A stretch of DNA of 64,000 nucleotides from Haliovirga abyssi (GTDB taxonomy: Bacteria; Fusobacteriota; Fusobacteriia; Fusobacteriales; Haliovirgaceae): contig NZ_AP027059.1 of the NCBI RefSeq assembly GCF_030295325.1, positions 2,290,637-2,354,636 on the forward strand, written 5' to 3'. The position numbers and the translations under genes are program-made. A model generated the notes under the pieces. That model saw only the letters and a list, made by a program, of their open reading frames with translations. It made no database searches and was not told the DNA's origin. Shown one piece after another: positions 17,335 through 28,549 of this stretch. Positions within the stretch are counted from its first letter, which is position 1. Every line of letters starts with the position of its first letter.

Positions 17335-18023
17335 ATTTTCTGCTCCAATTCTTTTTGAGCTTTATTATAATCTTCAGGAATACCAATATCTATAAAATAT
17401 GTATCACTTTTATATGCTATAAAATTATCTTTATTAACGTTTTTTTCCATTATATCTTTTTCAAAAGAAAACACTTTTGGCAAATCTAAACTATTTATAT
17501 ATTCTTTATTAAGGATATATATTCCACCATTAATATTCCCTTTTTTACTTTTTTCTTTTTCAGTAAACTTCTCAATTTTATTATTATTATCTATTACTTT
17601 ACCATAACGTTCGAAATTTTTCATTGGTTTTACTGCTATAGTTAAATCTGCATTATTTTTTATATGAAACTGATACATCTCATTTAAATCTACATAAAAA
17701 AATGTATCTCCATTTATTATAAAGGATTCTTTTTCATCAATAAATTTAAATGCTTGATTTATCGCCCCACCTGTACCTAATTGTTCTTCTTCAATTGAAT
17801 ACTCGATATCTATTCCTAAATATTTATTTCCATATCTATGTTTTATTATTTCATTTTTATAACCTACTGCCAATATTACTTTTTTTATATTATTTTTTTT
17901 TAAATAAAAAAATATATAATCTAGAAATGGCTTATTTCCAATAGGTGCCATTGGTTTTGGTACATTATTTACTACACTTCTCAATCTTGTTCCTAATCCT
18001 CCAGCTAACACTATTGCTTCCAT
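17331..18023 (-). CDS. hddC: D-glycero-alpha-D-manno-heptose 1-phosphate guanylyltransferase
   Basis: A 230-residue nucleotidyltransferase beginning with [20 protein letters not shown] and carrying [10 protein letters not shown] and [13 protein letters not shown]. In this gene neighbourhood it is expected to make GDP-D-glycero-alpha-D-manno-heptose, an activated sugar used for S-layer glycans and capsules. The assignment to GTP rather than another nucleotide rests on the hddA-gmhA-gmhB context, not on a motif. The start overlaps the gmhA stop as TAATG. Confidence 0.9.
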   Translation of the reverse strand: MEAIVLAGGLGTRLRSVVNNVPKPMAPIGNKPFLDYIFFYLKKNNIKKVILAVGYKNEIIKHRYGNKYLGIDIEYSIEEEQLGTGGAINQAFKFIDEKESFIINGDTFFYVDLNEMYQFHIKNNADLTIAVKPMKNFERYGKVIDNNNKIEKFTEKEKSKKGNINGGIYILNKEYINSLDLPKVFSFEKDIMEKNVNKDNFIAYKSDTYFIDIGIPEDYNKAQKELEQKI

Positions 18024-18610
18024 TACCCTTTCTCCTTTTTAAATATTTCTTTTTCAACTATAGCACATATAATATGTTCTATCATTAAATGACTTTCTTG
18101 TATTCTTGGTGTTTCTATAGAAGGAATTTTTATCATATACTCACATAAATCATCCATTTTACACTCTTTACTTCCTGTTAATCCTATTGAAATAATTCCT
18201 TTTTCTTTACATACTTTTAAAGCTTCTATTATATTTTTTGAATTTCCTGATGTTGAAATTGCAAAAAATATATCTCCTTTATTTCCATTCGCTTCTAATT
18301 GTCTTGCAAATACCCTCTCATATCCATAATCATTTCCTATTGCTGTTAATATAGATGTGTCTGTTGTTAATGCTAAAGACGCTAAACCTGGTCTATCAAA
18401 ATAAAACCTACTTACAAATTCTCCAGCCATATGTTGAGCATCTGCTGCACTTCCTCCATTTCCAGCAATAATTGTTTTTTTCCCCTTTCGATATGCTTCT
18501 ACTGTTAAATTTGAAACTTCTATTATTTTATTTAATATCTCTTTATTTTCTAATATATATTTTTTTACTTCTATTGAATTATAAATTTGTTTTTCTATAT
18601 AATTATACAT
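18023..18610 (-). CDS. gmhA: Sedoheptulose 7-phosphate isomerase
   Basis: A SIS-domain isomerase of about 195 residues. It converts sedoheptulose 7-phosphate to D-glycero-D-manno-heptose 7-phosphate. AGNGGSAADAQHMAGEFVSR is the family signature, and ISTSGNSKNIIEALK is the sugar-phosphate SIS motif. A frame extends upstream to 18637, overlapping hddA. RBS AGGAGG (18619-18624) with ATG codons at 18613 and 18610 places the real start there; 18610 has the better spacing. Confidence 0.93.
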   Translation of the reverse strand: MYNYIEKQIYNSIEVKKYILENKEILNKIIEVSNLTVEAYRKGKKTIIAGNGGSAADAQHMAGEFVSRFYFDRPGLASLALTTDTSILTAIGNDYGYERVFARQLEANGNKGDIFFAISTSGNSKNIIEALKVCKEKGIISIGLTGSKECKMDDLCEYMIKIPSIETPRIQESHLMIEHIICAIVEKEIFKKEKG

Positions 18611-18621
18611 CATTTTTCCTC

Positions 18622-19647
18622 CTATTTTATAGTCCATGCCATGGTTCCTTCTTCTACAAAATTTGGATCAAATACTTTTCCTTCTTTTTTTTCAAAAGCC
18701 TCTATTAGCTGAAGTTTATCTTCGGGATTTACTATAAACATAAAAAATCCTCCTCCTCCTGCTCCTGATATTTTCCCAGAAATTGCACCATTTTGCATAG
18801 CATATTCATATATTTCATCTAAATTATTATTAGAAATTACCTTTGCCATTTTTTTCTTCTCTAACCACGAATCTCTTAATATTTGTGCAAACCAAGATAT
18901 ATCTCCTTTTAAAATTGATTCTTTCATTTCAAGTGCTTTTTCTTTTAATTTAAACATAGCATCCAAGCTTATACTCTTTTTTTTATTTGTATTTTTTATT
19001 TGTTCATCTATAATATTTGCAGAATCTCTTGATTGCCCTGTATAATACAATACCATTGAAGCTTGTAATTCATTTTTTATCCATCTTTTTATTCTTAATG
19101 GATTAACTATTACTTTTTCTTTATAAAATTCCATAAAATTAAATCCACCAAATGTAGCTGCATACTGATCTTGTTTTCCTCCACTTAACCCAATATCTTC
19201 TCTTTCTATCTCATAAGCAAGATGAGCAATATCATATTCTCCTAATGGTAAATTTAACCATTCTACAAATGCTTTTATTATTGCAACTACCATTGTTGAA
19301 GAAGATCCTAATCCAGAACCAGCTGGAGCATCTGAAAATGTAATTAATCTACAACTTAGAGATTTCCCATTATTAAAATCTTTAATTATTCTATTATATA
19401 CACCTTTATGTAAATCTAATGTTCCATTTAATGCTATTATATTTACTTCATTAATAGTAAAAATTTCATTTCTATCCTTTGCTATAAATTCAATTTTCCC
19501 ATTTTGAAGTGGTTCTAAAATACAATAAGCATACATATCGATAGTAGCATTTAATACATAACCTCCATAAGTATCGCTAAAAGGAGATACATCCGTTCCT
19601 CCTCCTGCTAATCCTAATCTTAATGGTGCCTTTGATCTAATTTTCAT
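18622..19647 (-). CDS. hddA: D-glycero-alpha-D-manno-heptose 7-phosphate kinase
   Basis: A 341-residue GHMP kinase. The substrate-binding N-terminus [18 protein letters not shown], the ATP-binding [15 protein letters not shown] and the C-terminal [14 protein letters not shown] are all present. It phosphorylates heptose-7-phosphate at C1. It is the first gene of the four-gene GDP-heptose block, with gmhA, hddC and gmhB following with overlaps. It is distinct from HldE, the bifunctional enzyme of the ADP-heptose route, which is not seen here. Confidence 0.94.
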   Translation of the reverse strand: MKIRSKAPLRLGLAGGGTDVSPFSDTYGGYVLNATIDMYAYCILEPLQNGKIEFIAKDRNEIFTINEVNIIALNGTLDLHKGVYNRIIKDFNNGKSLSCRLITFSDAPAGSGLGSSSTMVVAIIKAFVEWLNLPLGEYDIAHLAYEIEREDIGLSGGKQDQYAATFGGFNFMEFYKEKVIVNPLRIKRWIKNELQASMVLYYTGQSRDSANIIDEQIKNTNKKKSISLDAMFKLKEKALEMKESILKGDISWFAQILRDSWLEKKKMAKVISNNNLDEIYEYAMQNGAISGKISGAGGGGFFMFIVNPEDKLQLIEAFEKKEGKVFDPNFVEEGTMAWTIK

Positions 19648-19661
19648 ACTCTCCCCCCCTT

Positions 19662-20849
19662 TTAAAAAATAGCTTCTATTTCTTTTTCTAATAATTTTAA
19701 ATCAAATAAATTTGATAATTCATATGATTTTTTTGCATAACTATTCGCTAATTCAAAATTTGAAATAATTTTATTTAATATTTTTATAAATTCAGAAGAA
19801 TTTTTATATGTTATTATTTCATTAATCATCTCTTTATTATATTTTTCTTTTATAAATACTTTATATGGATATGCAGAAAATTCAGAAGAAATTGCTGGTC
19901 TTCCATTTACAAAAGCATCTAAAATTTTATTTTGCATACCTGCTCCAACATTAACTGGACAAAGCACTCCATAAGAGTCTATCATTTCCTTATTACAATT
20001 ATCTACAAATCCTAAATAATTTATATTTTTTAATTTTTCTATCTCATCAATATATTTTTTATCTAAACTTCCACCTATTATATCTATAGAAAAGTTACTC
20101 TCTTCTATTCCTTTTTTATTTTCAAGAATATACTCTATTGCTCTTACATTAGGAAAATAACTATACTTTCCAATTAATATAAATCTTTTTTTTGTATTTT
20201 CATCTATTGAAATAAATTTTTCTAATTTAGGTTTTAAAATTGGTATTGTTATACAATTATTAATACTTAAATATTCAACATCTATTGTGTTATGAAAAAT
20301 ACCTTTATAAATATTTTTTGATAATTCTTTTTCATATTTTTTTATTAATGGAAATTCTATTGTAAACAATATTTTTTTTAAATTTCCTACATAATCTTTT
20401 GATTTTTCATAATTTCTTGCTATTGAATCAGCATATAAAACAATAGATTTTTTCAAATACTCTTTTGGTAATAATCCTGTTAATCTTATTGTATGTACAA
20501 ATATTTTATCGTAATTTTCAAATCTTATACTTTTATTTAAAGTCCTTTTGATAAAGATATTTGAAAAATATCCTAATTGCATTGGTTTTAACTGCAATAA
20601 TGTAATTAATGAACCAATTATTCTATGAATTTTATCTACTTTTATTATTTCTATATTTTTTATATTCATAAATTGTTTTTTTATATCTTTTATTTTCTCT
20701 TTATAATTCCCTAACAATTCATCATCAAAGCATATTAGATCTATTTCATATCCTAATTTATTCATTGTTTTTAAATAATTATACATTGTTATTTTTTCTC
20801 CTCCATTTGCTGGAAATGGTATTCTCATTGATAAAACAAGTATTCTCAT
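19662..20849 (-). CDS. Glycosyltransferase, GT4-like
   Basis: A 395-residue GT-B glycosyltransferase. The N-terminus [19 protein letters not shown] matches the family that transfers from nucleotide sugars with a loop for the acceptor. The C-terminal donor domain has [20 protein letters not shown] and [20 protein letters not shown], the glycine/aspartate-rich donor site. It is soluble or peripheral at the inner face of the inner membrane. Donor and acceptor are unknown; it lies next to the heptose genes, so heptosyl transfer is possible but unproven. Confidence 0.85.
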   Translation of the reverse strand: MRILVLSMRIPFPANGGEKITMYNYLKTMNKLGYEIDLICFDDELLGNYKEKIKDIKKQFMNIKNIEIIKVDKIHRIIGSLITLLQLKPMQLGYFSNIFIKRTLNKSIRFENYDKIFVHTIRLTGLLPKEYLKKSIVLYADSIARNYEKSKDYVGNLKKILFTIEFPLIKKYEKELSKNIYKGIFHNTIDVEYLSINNCITIPILKPKLEKFISIDENTKKRFILIGKYSYFPNVRAIEYILENKKGIEESNFSIDIIGGSLDKKYIDEIEKLKNINYLGFVDNCNKEMIDSYGVLCPVNVGAGMQNKILDAFVNGRPAISSEFSAYPYKVFIKEKYNKEMINEIITYKNSSEFIKILNKIISNFELANSYAKKSYELSNLFDLKLLEKEIEAIF

Positions 20850-20861
20850 AAAAAATGTCTC

Positions 20862-21701
20862 CTATCTTTTTATTTTTAATATTAATTTTTTTATATAATT
20901 TTTATAATAAACTGAAAATATCAATATATTTTCTAGCATTTTACTTATCTTAAATAAATTACAAATTTCTTTTAAACTTTCTATATAATATTTATCATAC
21001 GTCTTACTCTCTTTTCTAGGAGGATGGTAATGTAATACATTTATACTATTATCAAAATAAATATCCCACTTATTTTTTTCCGCTATTAAGCCAAATATTA
21101 ATTCTTCTCCATATAAAAATATATTATTAAAATAATTTTCTAAAGATATATATTTTTTTGCATCTACCATATAAGCAGAACCTTCTACTGTAAATACTTT
21201 TCCACTTTTTTTAGCTAATTTAGTTTGTTTCTTTCTTAAAAAAATATAGCTAATTGGAAATAAAAAATTATATATTATTTCTTTATAAAAACTAAATTTA
21301 GGTTTTGGACTAGATACATCCTTATAACCTGGAATTTTTATTTTAGGTCCGACTATAAAATCTTTTTCTGTTTTAAAATAACATAATAATTTTTCTATTA
21401 TTTTATTCCAAGCATTAGAACCTACATCTGGATTTAAAATCAAAATGTTATTTATATTATGATTGTTAAATAAATATTTTACTCCAACTAAATTCCCTTT
21501 GTAATAACCTAGGTTCATATTATTAAAAATATATTTTATTTTATCTCTATTTTTTTCTTCTAATTTTAATAAATTACCATCCATTTTCTCAGAATTATCT
21601 AAAATAACTATAAAAATTTCTTCTATATTATACAATTCTTCAACCAATTTTAAAATATCTTCACTACTATTATAATTAAGTAATACAACACCTATTTTCA
21701 A
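20862..21701 (-). CDS. Glycosyltransferase, GT2 family
   Basis: A 279-residue GT-A enzyme. VVLLNYNSSEDILKLVEEL is the N-terminal nucleotide-sugar fold, ILNPDVG carries the DxD-like metal site, and GSAYMVDAKKY and FLYGEELIFGLIAEK are typical of the rhamnosyl/other GT2 proteins in O-antigen loci. The C-terminus is hydrophobic and basic, suited to membrane association. The start is 5 bases after the preceding stop in the operon. Sugar specificity is unknown. Confidence 0.87.
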   Translation of the reverse strand: MKIGVVLLNYNSSEDILKLVEELYNIEEIFIVILDNSEKMDGNLLKLEEKNRDKIKYIFNNMNLGYYKGNLVGVKYLFNNHNINNILILNPDVGSNAWNKIIEKLLCYFKTEKDFIVGPKIKIPGYKDVSSPKPKFSFYKEIIYNFLFPISYIFLRKKQTKLAKKSGKVFTVEGSAYMVDAKKYISLENYFNNIFLYGEELIFGLIAEKNKWDIYFDNSINVLHYHPPRKESKTYDKYYIESLKEICNLFKISKMLENILIFSVYYKNYIKKLILKIKR

Positions 21702-21705
21702 TTTT

Positions 21706-22947
21706 TCATCCCCTTTTAAACTGTAAGTAATTTACAACTAAAAACATACTTAAATTAATCATAATTAGAAATAACACATTAATTCTTCTAATTTTTTTCT
21801 CCTCTATCTTTCTCCCTAATGCAATTATGGTTCCCGTTATATACATTGGATATCTTAATCTTGGCTCTGCATTTCCTAAATATATTATTACATAGACTAA
21901 AACAAATGAAAATGAAAACAGAATTAATAAATATATTTCTTGATATCGTTTTCTATTAAAAGACATCACTATATTGTAAAAAATATTATACATAATTAAC
22001 CACCAGATACAACTTCCTGATATAGCTAATATCTTATATACAATTGCATCTTTAGAAAACAAAATTCCTATTGGAATCGGTAATAATATAAATCTAATAA
22101 TTCCTACAATTATCTTTTTATATAATGGAGCATTTATATATTGTAATACAATTGTACTCCCAAATTTTTCTGCATCATTTAATGCAGTCAAATTTGCTAC
22201 TCTAATTGTAGTATCTACTTGTTCTTTAAAAATAAAATAAAATACTCCTATAAATATAATACCTAAAATTATAAAATATTTTTCTTTTTTTATAATTTTG
22301 TTTGGATCAATTTTTTTTATTTGATTTTGTAATAATAACAAAAAAAACATTAAGTAAGTTGAATAAGGTCTAATATAATTCATAAATATTAATAATAGAA
22401 AAATAACTAAAAAATTTCCCCTTTTCTTATTTAGAAATTGATAATAAATTTCTAAAACTAGATAGAATAGAAGTACATCTTTTAAAATTCTAATGTTAGT
22501 ATATATTAAAAATCCATTTATGCTAAGCATAAACATAATTAAATTAATTCTACTATTTTTAAATTTAAATTCTTTCAATAGCCAATAAATAATATATAAA
22601 ATATTTAAATATATTGAAATATTTACAATTGAAATAATTAATGGTATTTTTATAAAACTTGTATACAAAATTAAAAAACAAAATACAATATAACCTCCTG
22701 CAAAACTATTTAATTGATGAAAGAAATCTTGTGGATTTTTTACTAAGTCTATTGCATTTTCAAAATAAAATAAATCATCACTTCCTAAAACACCATATAC
22801 ATTACCTGCTTTGCTATTAATAGTAAAAAATATTAAAAAAATACAGTTAATAATAAAACTAAAAATTAATGTATATATTATAGTTCTTTTTTTATCTTTC
22901 GACACTCTATAAAGTAATAATAATAAAAACCCAATAAATACAATCAT
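21706..22947 (-). CDS. Integral membrane protein, candidate Wzy oligosaccharide polymerase
   Basis: A 413-residue protein with roughly ten or more hydrophobic segments. Long loops lie after the second and in the middle (NSKAGNVYGVLGSD and the region near residue 250). Size, topology and position among glycosyltransferases with a Wzx flippase in the same locus suggest the repeat-unit polymerase. Wzy proteins have almost no conserved motifs, so this is a context call. It could instead be a membrane glycosyltransferase. Confidence 0.65.
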   Translation of the reverse strand: MIVFIGFLLLLLYRVSKDKKRTIIYTLIFSFIINCIFLIFFTINSKAGNVYGVLGSDDLFYFENAIDLVKNPQDFFHQLNSFAGGYIVFCFLILYTSFIKIPLIISIVNISIYLNILYIIYWLLKEFKFKNSRINLIMFMLSINGFLIYTNIRILKDVLLFYLVLEIYYQFLNKKRGNFLVIFLLLIFMNYIRPYSTYLMFFLLLLQNQIKKIDPNKIIKKEKYFIILGIIFIGVFYFIFKEQVDTTIRVANLTALNDAEKFGSTIVLQYINAPLYKKIIVGIIRFILLPIPIGILFSKDAIVYKILAISGSCIWWLIMYNIFYNIVMSFNRKRYQEIYLLILFSFSFVLVYVIIYLGNAEPRLRYPMYITGTIIALGRKIEEKKIRRINVLFLIMINLSMFLVVNYLQFKRG

Positions 22948-22958
22948 TTTCTACCCTT

Positions 22959-23763
22959 TCAAATATATTTTTTTATTTTTTCTAATTCTTTTTCACCATT
23001 AATACAACAAATTACATGTTTTTTTCTTCTATCATATTTTTTCCAATCTTCAAATGAATTTAAAATTATTATTTCTCCATTTTCAAAATCATTTTTTCTT
23101 AAATCATTTTTTTTTATAGCCTTTTTCAAATCATAATAATGTAAGTGATAAATTTTTATATCATCAACTATTTTATAATTAAATCTTATTAAAAAATTAA
23201 AAATTTTAGAACTTATTCTTTTAAGATTGTTTCCATTGAATCCTCCTAAAACTTTAAATCCTTTATAAGATAAATAATTGTGAAGTCCATTTATATCAGA
23301 ACTTTTAAATCTTATTTTTTTTATATTTTTTATTATCCTAAATTGTAATTCAGGAGTCCAAACTCTATCATCAAAAGTATTTACTCTAATATTATTACCC
23401 CAAAAATGAATTCTACTAGTAACTATTGCTTTTAATTTTTTCTTTAAAATCAATACTAATTCTTTCATCTGCATCAATATAAAGAATACAATCTGAAGTA
23501 CTCAAATCCATCATCAAATTTCTTCTATCTCTTTCTCGAAATCCTAGCTTATACTCTGAATTTCTAGGTTGTTTCCATCTAATTGCTCTAATATGTTCAT
23601 ATTCTTCTTCATATTCTTGCAATTTTTCATAAGTTCCATCTGTTGAACCGCCATCAAGAAATATTATTTCATCTACTTTCGCATCTAATAAATTTTTTAT
23701 TAATCCATCTATGTGTTTAATTTCATTTAAAACTAAAGTATTTGAAGAAATTGTAACTGACAT
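22959..23763 (-). pseudogene. GT2 glycosyltransferase split by a frameshift
   Basis: The N-terminal 115 codons (from 23763; SNTLVLNEIKHIDGLIKNLL, then FLDGGSTDGTYEKL and LYIDADERISIDFKEKI) are a GT2 catalytic start with the DxD motif DAD. The C-terminal part continues in another frame from about 23440 (VTSRIHFWGNNIRVNTFD to the stop at 22959). The change occurs at a run of six A on the coding strand (about 23430). The total of 805 bases is one base more than 268 codons. It may be a decayed gene, a phase-variable tract or a sequencing error in a homopolymer. Confidence 0.82.
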
Positions 23764-23773
23764 GTAATACCCC

Positions 23774-25018
23774 CTATAATTTTTTTATTATTTTTAAATA
23801 ATCTCTATTTTGAAATTCTCTAGAAAAAAGCTCTATTTCATTAATATTATTTTCTTTATTTTTAAAATCCAATATTTTTTTAAAGGCATTATAAATATCT
23901 ATTTCATCATTAGGTACAGCTATTCCAAGATTTTTTTCTCTAATTAATTTTGAAACTATTGATTTATCCGAAGAAATAGAAAATATCTTTTTCCCACTTC
24001 TCAAATAATCAAAAAATTTCCCTGCAATTAATAATTCTGATGATTTATCTTCTAATGTATGTATATTTAATAATATATCACTTTTTTTCATTTCCAACAT
24101 AGCATCTCTTGGGGGAATTTTTCCTATGAAATCTATCTCAGAATATTTTTTTATCAATTCTAATACCAGTGACGTTTTATTTACACCTATAAATCTAATT
24201 TTATACTTTTCCTTTTCTTTCTCTAACTTCTCATATGCTTTAAAAAAATTAGTAGTATCCCGAAATCCTCCTTGTTTAAAATCTATATTTCCTAAATAAG
24301 AAATAACTATTTTATCTGTTTTAATTTTATTTTCTTCAAATGAATTTATTTTTTCCCAATCTTCTTCACTGTATCCATTATAAATAGCATCAATTTTATC
24401 TATTCCTATTCCAAACTTCTTAATTTTTTCTTTCTTTGCATTATCTGTAGCAACTACAATTTTATCTACCTTTTTCAAGTGTTTTTTTTCTATATAGAGT
24501 GCTATTCCTTTATTTTCATTCCACGTATTCCAAGGATCTCTAAAATCTAAAATAATCTTAATATTACTATTTATTTTCTTTATATCATTAACTAAATAAT
24601 ATAAAGAAAAAGGGGGACCACTTATTATTATCTTATTGATTTTTTCTTTTTTTATATATTGAATAATATTTTTTTTATTTTTTATATACCATAAAAAACC
24701 TAATAATCCCATTCCAGGAAATGGATCATTAAAATAAATTTTGTCAAATTTTTTAAAAATATTTTTTATTAAATCTCTTGCTGTAATACTTTTTTTTGAT
24801 TTTTTATTTTTCTCATTATTTTCACTAGGAAAATACTCAATCTTAAAATTTATTTCCTTATTAAAATTATCTATATAATTTTTTTTTGAAGCTATCATAT
24901 GAACTTCCATATCACTTTTTTTATTTAAATACTCTCCTAAATAGTACATTCTCTGACAGTTTCCCCAAGCATTTGAATATGGTATCATATCATATGTTAT
25001 TATTAATAATTTATCCAT
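23774..25018 (-). CDS. Glycosyltransferase, GT4 family
   Basis: A 414-residue GT-B glycosyltransferase. LLIITYDMIPYSNAWGNCQR is the N-terminal acceptor-domain strand, IILDFRDPWNTW is characteristic of the GT4 subgroup with DFRDPW, and ISYLGNIDFKQGG begins the donor domain. SSELLIAGKFFDYLRSGK contains the conserved acidic and glycine residues of the nucleotide site. It follows wecC in the operon. Specificity is unknown. Confidence 0.87.
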   Translation of the reverse strand: MDKLLIITYDMIPYSNAWGNCQRMYYLGEYLNKKSDMEVHMIASKKNYIDNFNKEINFKIEYFPSENNEKNKKSKKSITARDLIKNIFKKFDKIYFNDPFPGMGLLGFLWYIKNKKNIIQYIKKEKINKIIISGPPFSLYYLVNDIKKINSNIKIILDFRDPWNTWNENKGIALYIEKKHLKKVDKIVVATDNAKKEKIKKFGIGIDKIDAIYNGYSEEDWEKINSFEENKIKTDKIVISYLGNIDFKQGGFRDTTNFFKAYEKLEKEKEKYKIRFIGVNKTSLVLELIKKYSEIDFIGKIPPRDAMLEMKKSDILLNIHTLEDKSSELLIAGKFFDYLRSGKKIFSISSDKSIVSKLIREKNLGIAVPNDEIDIYNAFKKILDFKNKENNINEIELFSREFQNRDYLKIIKKL

Positions 25019-25038
25019 TTATTACTCCTATTTTTTTA

Positions 25039-26268
25039 TTAAAATTTCTTTGTCAACCCTATACAATCAAAAATATAGCTTTTTCTTTTTATCTTATCTA
25101 TATTCTCAATAAATTCCTTATGAGCTAAAGTAATAACTATATAATCAACTTTATTCAAAAGATTTTCAAGTGACAAATTTTTTATTCCATTTATTTCATT
25201 TGAAATTATATTTGGTTCGCATGCATAAATATCATAATCTTTTTCTTTTAATGTTAATGCAATCTCCATTGAGGGACTTTCTCTTAAATCATCAATATCA
25301 GGTTTATATGCTAATCCCAATATACCTATTTTTTTATTCTTATTAAAATCTAATTCTTTTTCAACTTTATCAACTATCCATTGTGGTTTATAATCATTAA
25401 TTAATCTCGCTTCTCTTATTACATTTGCTTCTTGTTGAAATTGTTCTACTATAAACCAAGGATCTACAGCTAAACAATGTCCGCCAACACCTGCTCCAGG
25501 CGTAAGTATATTCACCCTAGGGTGTTTATTAGATAATTTAATAAGTTCAAATACATTTATTCCCAACTTATCACAAATCACTGATAATTCATTTGCAAAA
25601 GCAATATTAACATCCCTATATGTATTTTCTACAAGCTTAGCCATTTCTGCCGTTATATCATCAGTTATATATATTTCTCCTTTTTTCACAATTTCTTTAT
25701 ATATTTCTTTTGCTAAATTTCCTGCTTCTTTTTTTTCAGCTCCTATAATTCTATCATTATGTTCTAATTCATATAATATTTTACCTGGTAAAACTCTTTC
25801 TGGACAATGACATGTTAAAAATTTATCTCTAGATAATCCACTATTTTCCTCTAATATATCTGTCATAATTTTAGTCGTTTTTGGTGGAACTGTTGATTCT
25901 AATATCACTAAATTTCCTGGTTCTAAAACTTCAGCTACCATTTTAGAAGCTGATTCTACATATGATAAATCAGCTATTTTTTTATTTTCATTTTTCTTAA
26001 AAGGTGTTGGAACAGCAATTATATATACATCTGATTTTTCTAGTTTAGCCGTAACTTTTAAATTCCCACTCTGTAATGCTTCTTCATAAGCTTCTTGTAA
26101 GTCTGGTTCTACAATATGAATTTTTCCTAATTTTAAAGTTTCTATTACATTTTTATTAATATCAAATCCAACGACTTTAAATCCAGCTCTTGCAAAAGTA
26201 ATCCCAGTAGGTAGTCCAATATATCCCATGCCAATAATTGTAATTTTTAAACCTTTTATATTTTTCAT
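25039..26268 (-). CDS. wecC: UDP-N-acetyl-D-mannosamine dehydrogenase
   Basis: A 409-residue UDP-sugar dehydrogenase. IIGMGYIGLPTGITFARAGF is the NAD-binding motif. LESTVPPKTT, the invariant lysine region MAKLVENTYRDVNIAFANEL, and the catalytic-cysteine GVGGHCLAVDPWF follow. The last form, with HCLAVDPWF, is typical of WecC-type enzymes rather than Ugd. It oxidises UDP-ManNAc to UDP-ManNAcA. The gene follows wecB, whose product supplies the substrate. Intact, in contrast to the ugd remnant at 10914. Confidence 0.93.
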   Translation of the reverse strand: MKNIKGLKITIIGMGYIGLPTGITFARAGFKVVGFDINKNVIETLKLGKIHIVEPDLQEAYEEALQSGNLKVTAKLEKSDVYIIAVPTPFKKNENKKIADLSYVESASKMVAEVLEPGNLVILESTVPPKTTKIMTDILEENSGLSRDKFLTCHCPERVLPGKILYELEHNDRIIGAEKKEAGNLAKEIYKEIVKKGEIYITDDITAEMAKLVENTYRDVNIAFANELSVICDKLGINVFELIKLSNKHPRVNILTPGAGVGGHCLAVDPWFIVEQFQQEANVIREARLINDYKPQWIVDKVEKELDFNKNKKIGILGLAYKPDIDDLRESPSMEIALTLKEKDYDIYACEPNIISNEINGIKNLSLENLLNKVDYIVITLAHKEFIENIDKIKRKSYIFDCIGLTKKF

Positions 26269-26292
26269 ATTTCAATCACTCTCCATTATTTT

Positions 26293-27414
26293 TTATATAA
26301 ATTCAATTATTCTCTTACACGCATTTCCATCTCCATATGGATTATGTGCTTTTGACATTTTATCATATTCTTCTTTATTAGTTAATAATTCTTCTACTTC
26401 TTCTATAATTTTATTAAAATTTGTTCCTACTAATTTTACTGTTCCTACTTCTATAGCCTCTGGTCTTTCAGTTGTATTTCTCATTACAAGTACTGGCTTT
26501 CCAAGACTTGGAGCTTCTTCTTGTATTCCACCACTATCAGTTAAAATTAAATATGATTTATTCATTAAATAAATAAATGACTCATATTCTAATGGTTCTA
26601 TTAAGTAAACATTATCTATTTCTTTTAAAATTTCATTTACAGGTTTTCTAACATTTGGATTTAAATGCACCGGATAAACGATGTCAATATCTTTATTTTT
26701 ATCTGCTATTTCTTTTAACGCTTTACAAATATTTAAAAATCCCTCTCCAAAATTTTCTCTTCTATGTCCTGTTACTAATATCATTTTTCTATTTGATATT
26801 ATATAACCACTATTTTTTATAATGTTATTTAATTTTTCTTTTAACTCTCTATTTTTTTCAATTTTATCTAATACTAAATATAAAGCATCAATTACTGTAT
26901 TTCCTGTAACAAATATACTTTTTTCATTAATTCCTTCTTTTTTTAAATTATTTGCACTAGTTTCTGTTGGTGAAAAATGATATTCTGCAATACTTCCTAT
27001 AAGTTTTCTATTCATTTCTTCAGGAAAAGGAGAGTAAATATTTCCTGTTCTAAGCCCAGCTTCTACATGTCCGACTGGTATTTGCTTATAATATGCTGCT
27101 AAAGCACTTGCAAAACCTGTTGTAGTATCACCATGTACTAAAACTAAATCTGGTTTAAATTCATCTAATACAGGCTTTATCTCTAACAAAACTCTTGATG
27201 TAATATCATATAAATCTTGTCCTTGTTTCATAATATCTAAATCATAATCTGGCTTTATATCAAATATATTCAATACTTGATCTAACATTTCTCTATGTTG
27301 AGCTGTTACACATACTTTCATATCAAATTTATCTTTATTTTTTTGAAATCCTTTGACTAATGGAGCCATTTTTATCGCTTCTGGTCTAGTCCCAAATATA
27401 ATTAAAACTTTCAA
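26293..27414 (-). CDS. wecB: UDP-N-acetylglucosamine 2-epimerase (non-hydrolysing)
   Basis: A 373-residue epimerase interconverting UDP-GlcNAc and UDP-ManNAc. The N-terminus [18 protein letters not shown], the [17 protein letters not shown] and [19 protein letters not shown] motifs, [13 protein letters not shown], and [20 protein letters not shown] are all present. The product feeds WecC, encoded next. The start lies 5 bases after the stop of the upstream glycosyltransferase. Normal length. Confidence 0.95.
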   Translation of the reverse strand: MKVLIIFGTRPEAIKMAPLVKGFQKNKDKFDMKVCVTAQHREMLDQVLNIFDIKPDYDLDIMKQGQDLYDITSRVLLEIKPVLDEFKPDLVLVHGDTTTGFASALAAYYKQIPVGHVEAGLRTGNIYSPFPEEMNRKLIGSIAEYHFSPTETSANNLKKEGINEKSIFVTGNTVIDALYLVLDKIEKNRELKEKLNNIIKNSGYIISNRKMILVTGHRRENFGEGFLNICKALKEIADKNKDIDIVYPVHLNPNVRKPVNEILKEIDNVYLIEPLEYESFIYLMNKSYLILTDSGGIQEEAPSLGKPVLVMRNTTERPEAIEVGTVKLVGTNFNKIIEEVEELLTNKEEYDKMSKAHNPYGDGNACKRIIEFI

Positions 27415-27419
27415 TTTTT

Positions 27420-28544
27420 TTACCTCCCTAATTTCAATTCATTAAATAACTTCTCTCTTTGTTTCAATGGAGTATAAGTATACGAAATTTTTTTAGCTTT
27501 TTCAGTATACTTTTGGATTAGAGCCTTATCATCAAATAATTTAGTAACTATTCGAATTAAATCTTCAAAATTTTCATATACTAAAGCTATTTTTTCTATT
27601 TCCTTCATAACTTTAATCTCTTTAGGCAATATTACAGGTAATGAATATCTTATAGCTGCAAATGAAACTCCTGTTTCTTTAGTTATACCATATTCCTCTA
27701 AAACTCCATCCATTTCTATTTGTTTTATAATAGGGGCTAATAAAATATCAGCTTTTCTCATATATTCATCAAAAACTTCTTCAGAAACATATTCTTCAAA
27801 CAAAATAACTTCTTTAAACTTCTTAAATTTTTCTAATAATATTTCTTCCTCAAAATCTTTTTTTACTCTTCCTAATAAAATTAATTCAAATTTAAAATTT
27901 TTGATATTTTTTAACAAATTATAAATGTCATAATAATTTCTTCTTTTCAAATCAAAAGTTCCTGGAATAATAATCTTAATTTTGTTATTCATATCATTCA
28001 AACATTTAATATTTTCATATATCGAAAATGGAATTCCTGTAATAGGTTTATTAATATTTTTTTTCATCAAATATTTTTCTAAATATATTTTTAAATTTTC
28101 ACCATATACATTATATGAGTTAGCTCTATAAAATGCTATTCTCCTTATAATTGTTCTTAACAATCTCTTAATTTTTAATTTTCTACTGCATTTTATAAAA
28201 ATATTAATATTATGAAGTGTTAAATTTATTTTTATATTTTTATTAACAGTAATAAAAAAATAAAAATTTAGTAACCAATTTTCTTGAAGAGTATTAAAAA
28301 AAACATAATCATATTTCTTATTATTTAAAGTTTTTATTACTTTTTTATAGTATTTATATTTATTATCAAAATCATTTAATACTATCCAATTAAAATTACT
28401 ATTATTTAATACTCCTTCTTTTTCCATACTTTTTTTTAAAAATTTACTTACATAAAAATCAACTCTATCATTTTCAAAAATTTTACATTGCGAATATAAA
28501 TATGTATAGTGATAATTACTTATATCAAAAATTGCTATTTTCAT
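27420..28544 (-). CDS. Glycosyltransferase-like protein of the polysaccharide locus
   Basis: A protein of about 374 residues with a GT-B-like C-terminal domain. [19 protein letters not shown] and [13 protein letters not shown] resemble donor-domain strands, and [13 protein letters not shown] plus [19 protein letters not shown] occupies the usual nucleotide-sugar site. The N-terminal half is poorly conserved and Asn/Lys rich. The ORF could start with GTG 28553, but TTAGGTG then ATG at 28544 looks better. Its position between wecB and another transferase supports the role; the donor is unknown. Confidence 0.75.
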   Translation of the reverse strand: MKIAIFDISNYHYTYLYSQCKIFENDRVDFYVSKFLKKSMEKEGVLNNSNFNWIVLNDFDNKYKYYKKVIKTLNNKKYDYVFFNTLQENWLLNFYFFITVNKNIKINLTLHNINIFIKCSRKLKIKRLLRTIIRRIAFYRANSYNVYGENLKIYLEKYLMKKNINKPITGIPFSIYENIKCLNDMNNKIKIIIPGTFDLKRRNYYDIYNLLKNIKNFKFELILLGRVKKDFEEEILLEKFKKFKEVILFEEYVSEEVFDEYMRKADILLAPIIKQIEMDGVLEEYGITKETGVSFAAIRYSLPVILPKEIKVMKEIEKIALVYENFEDLIRIVTKLFDDKALIQKYTEKAKKISYTYTPLKQREKLFNELKLGR

Positions 28545-28549
28545 TCTAT

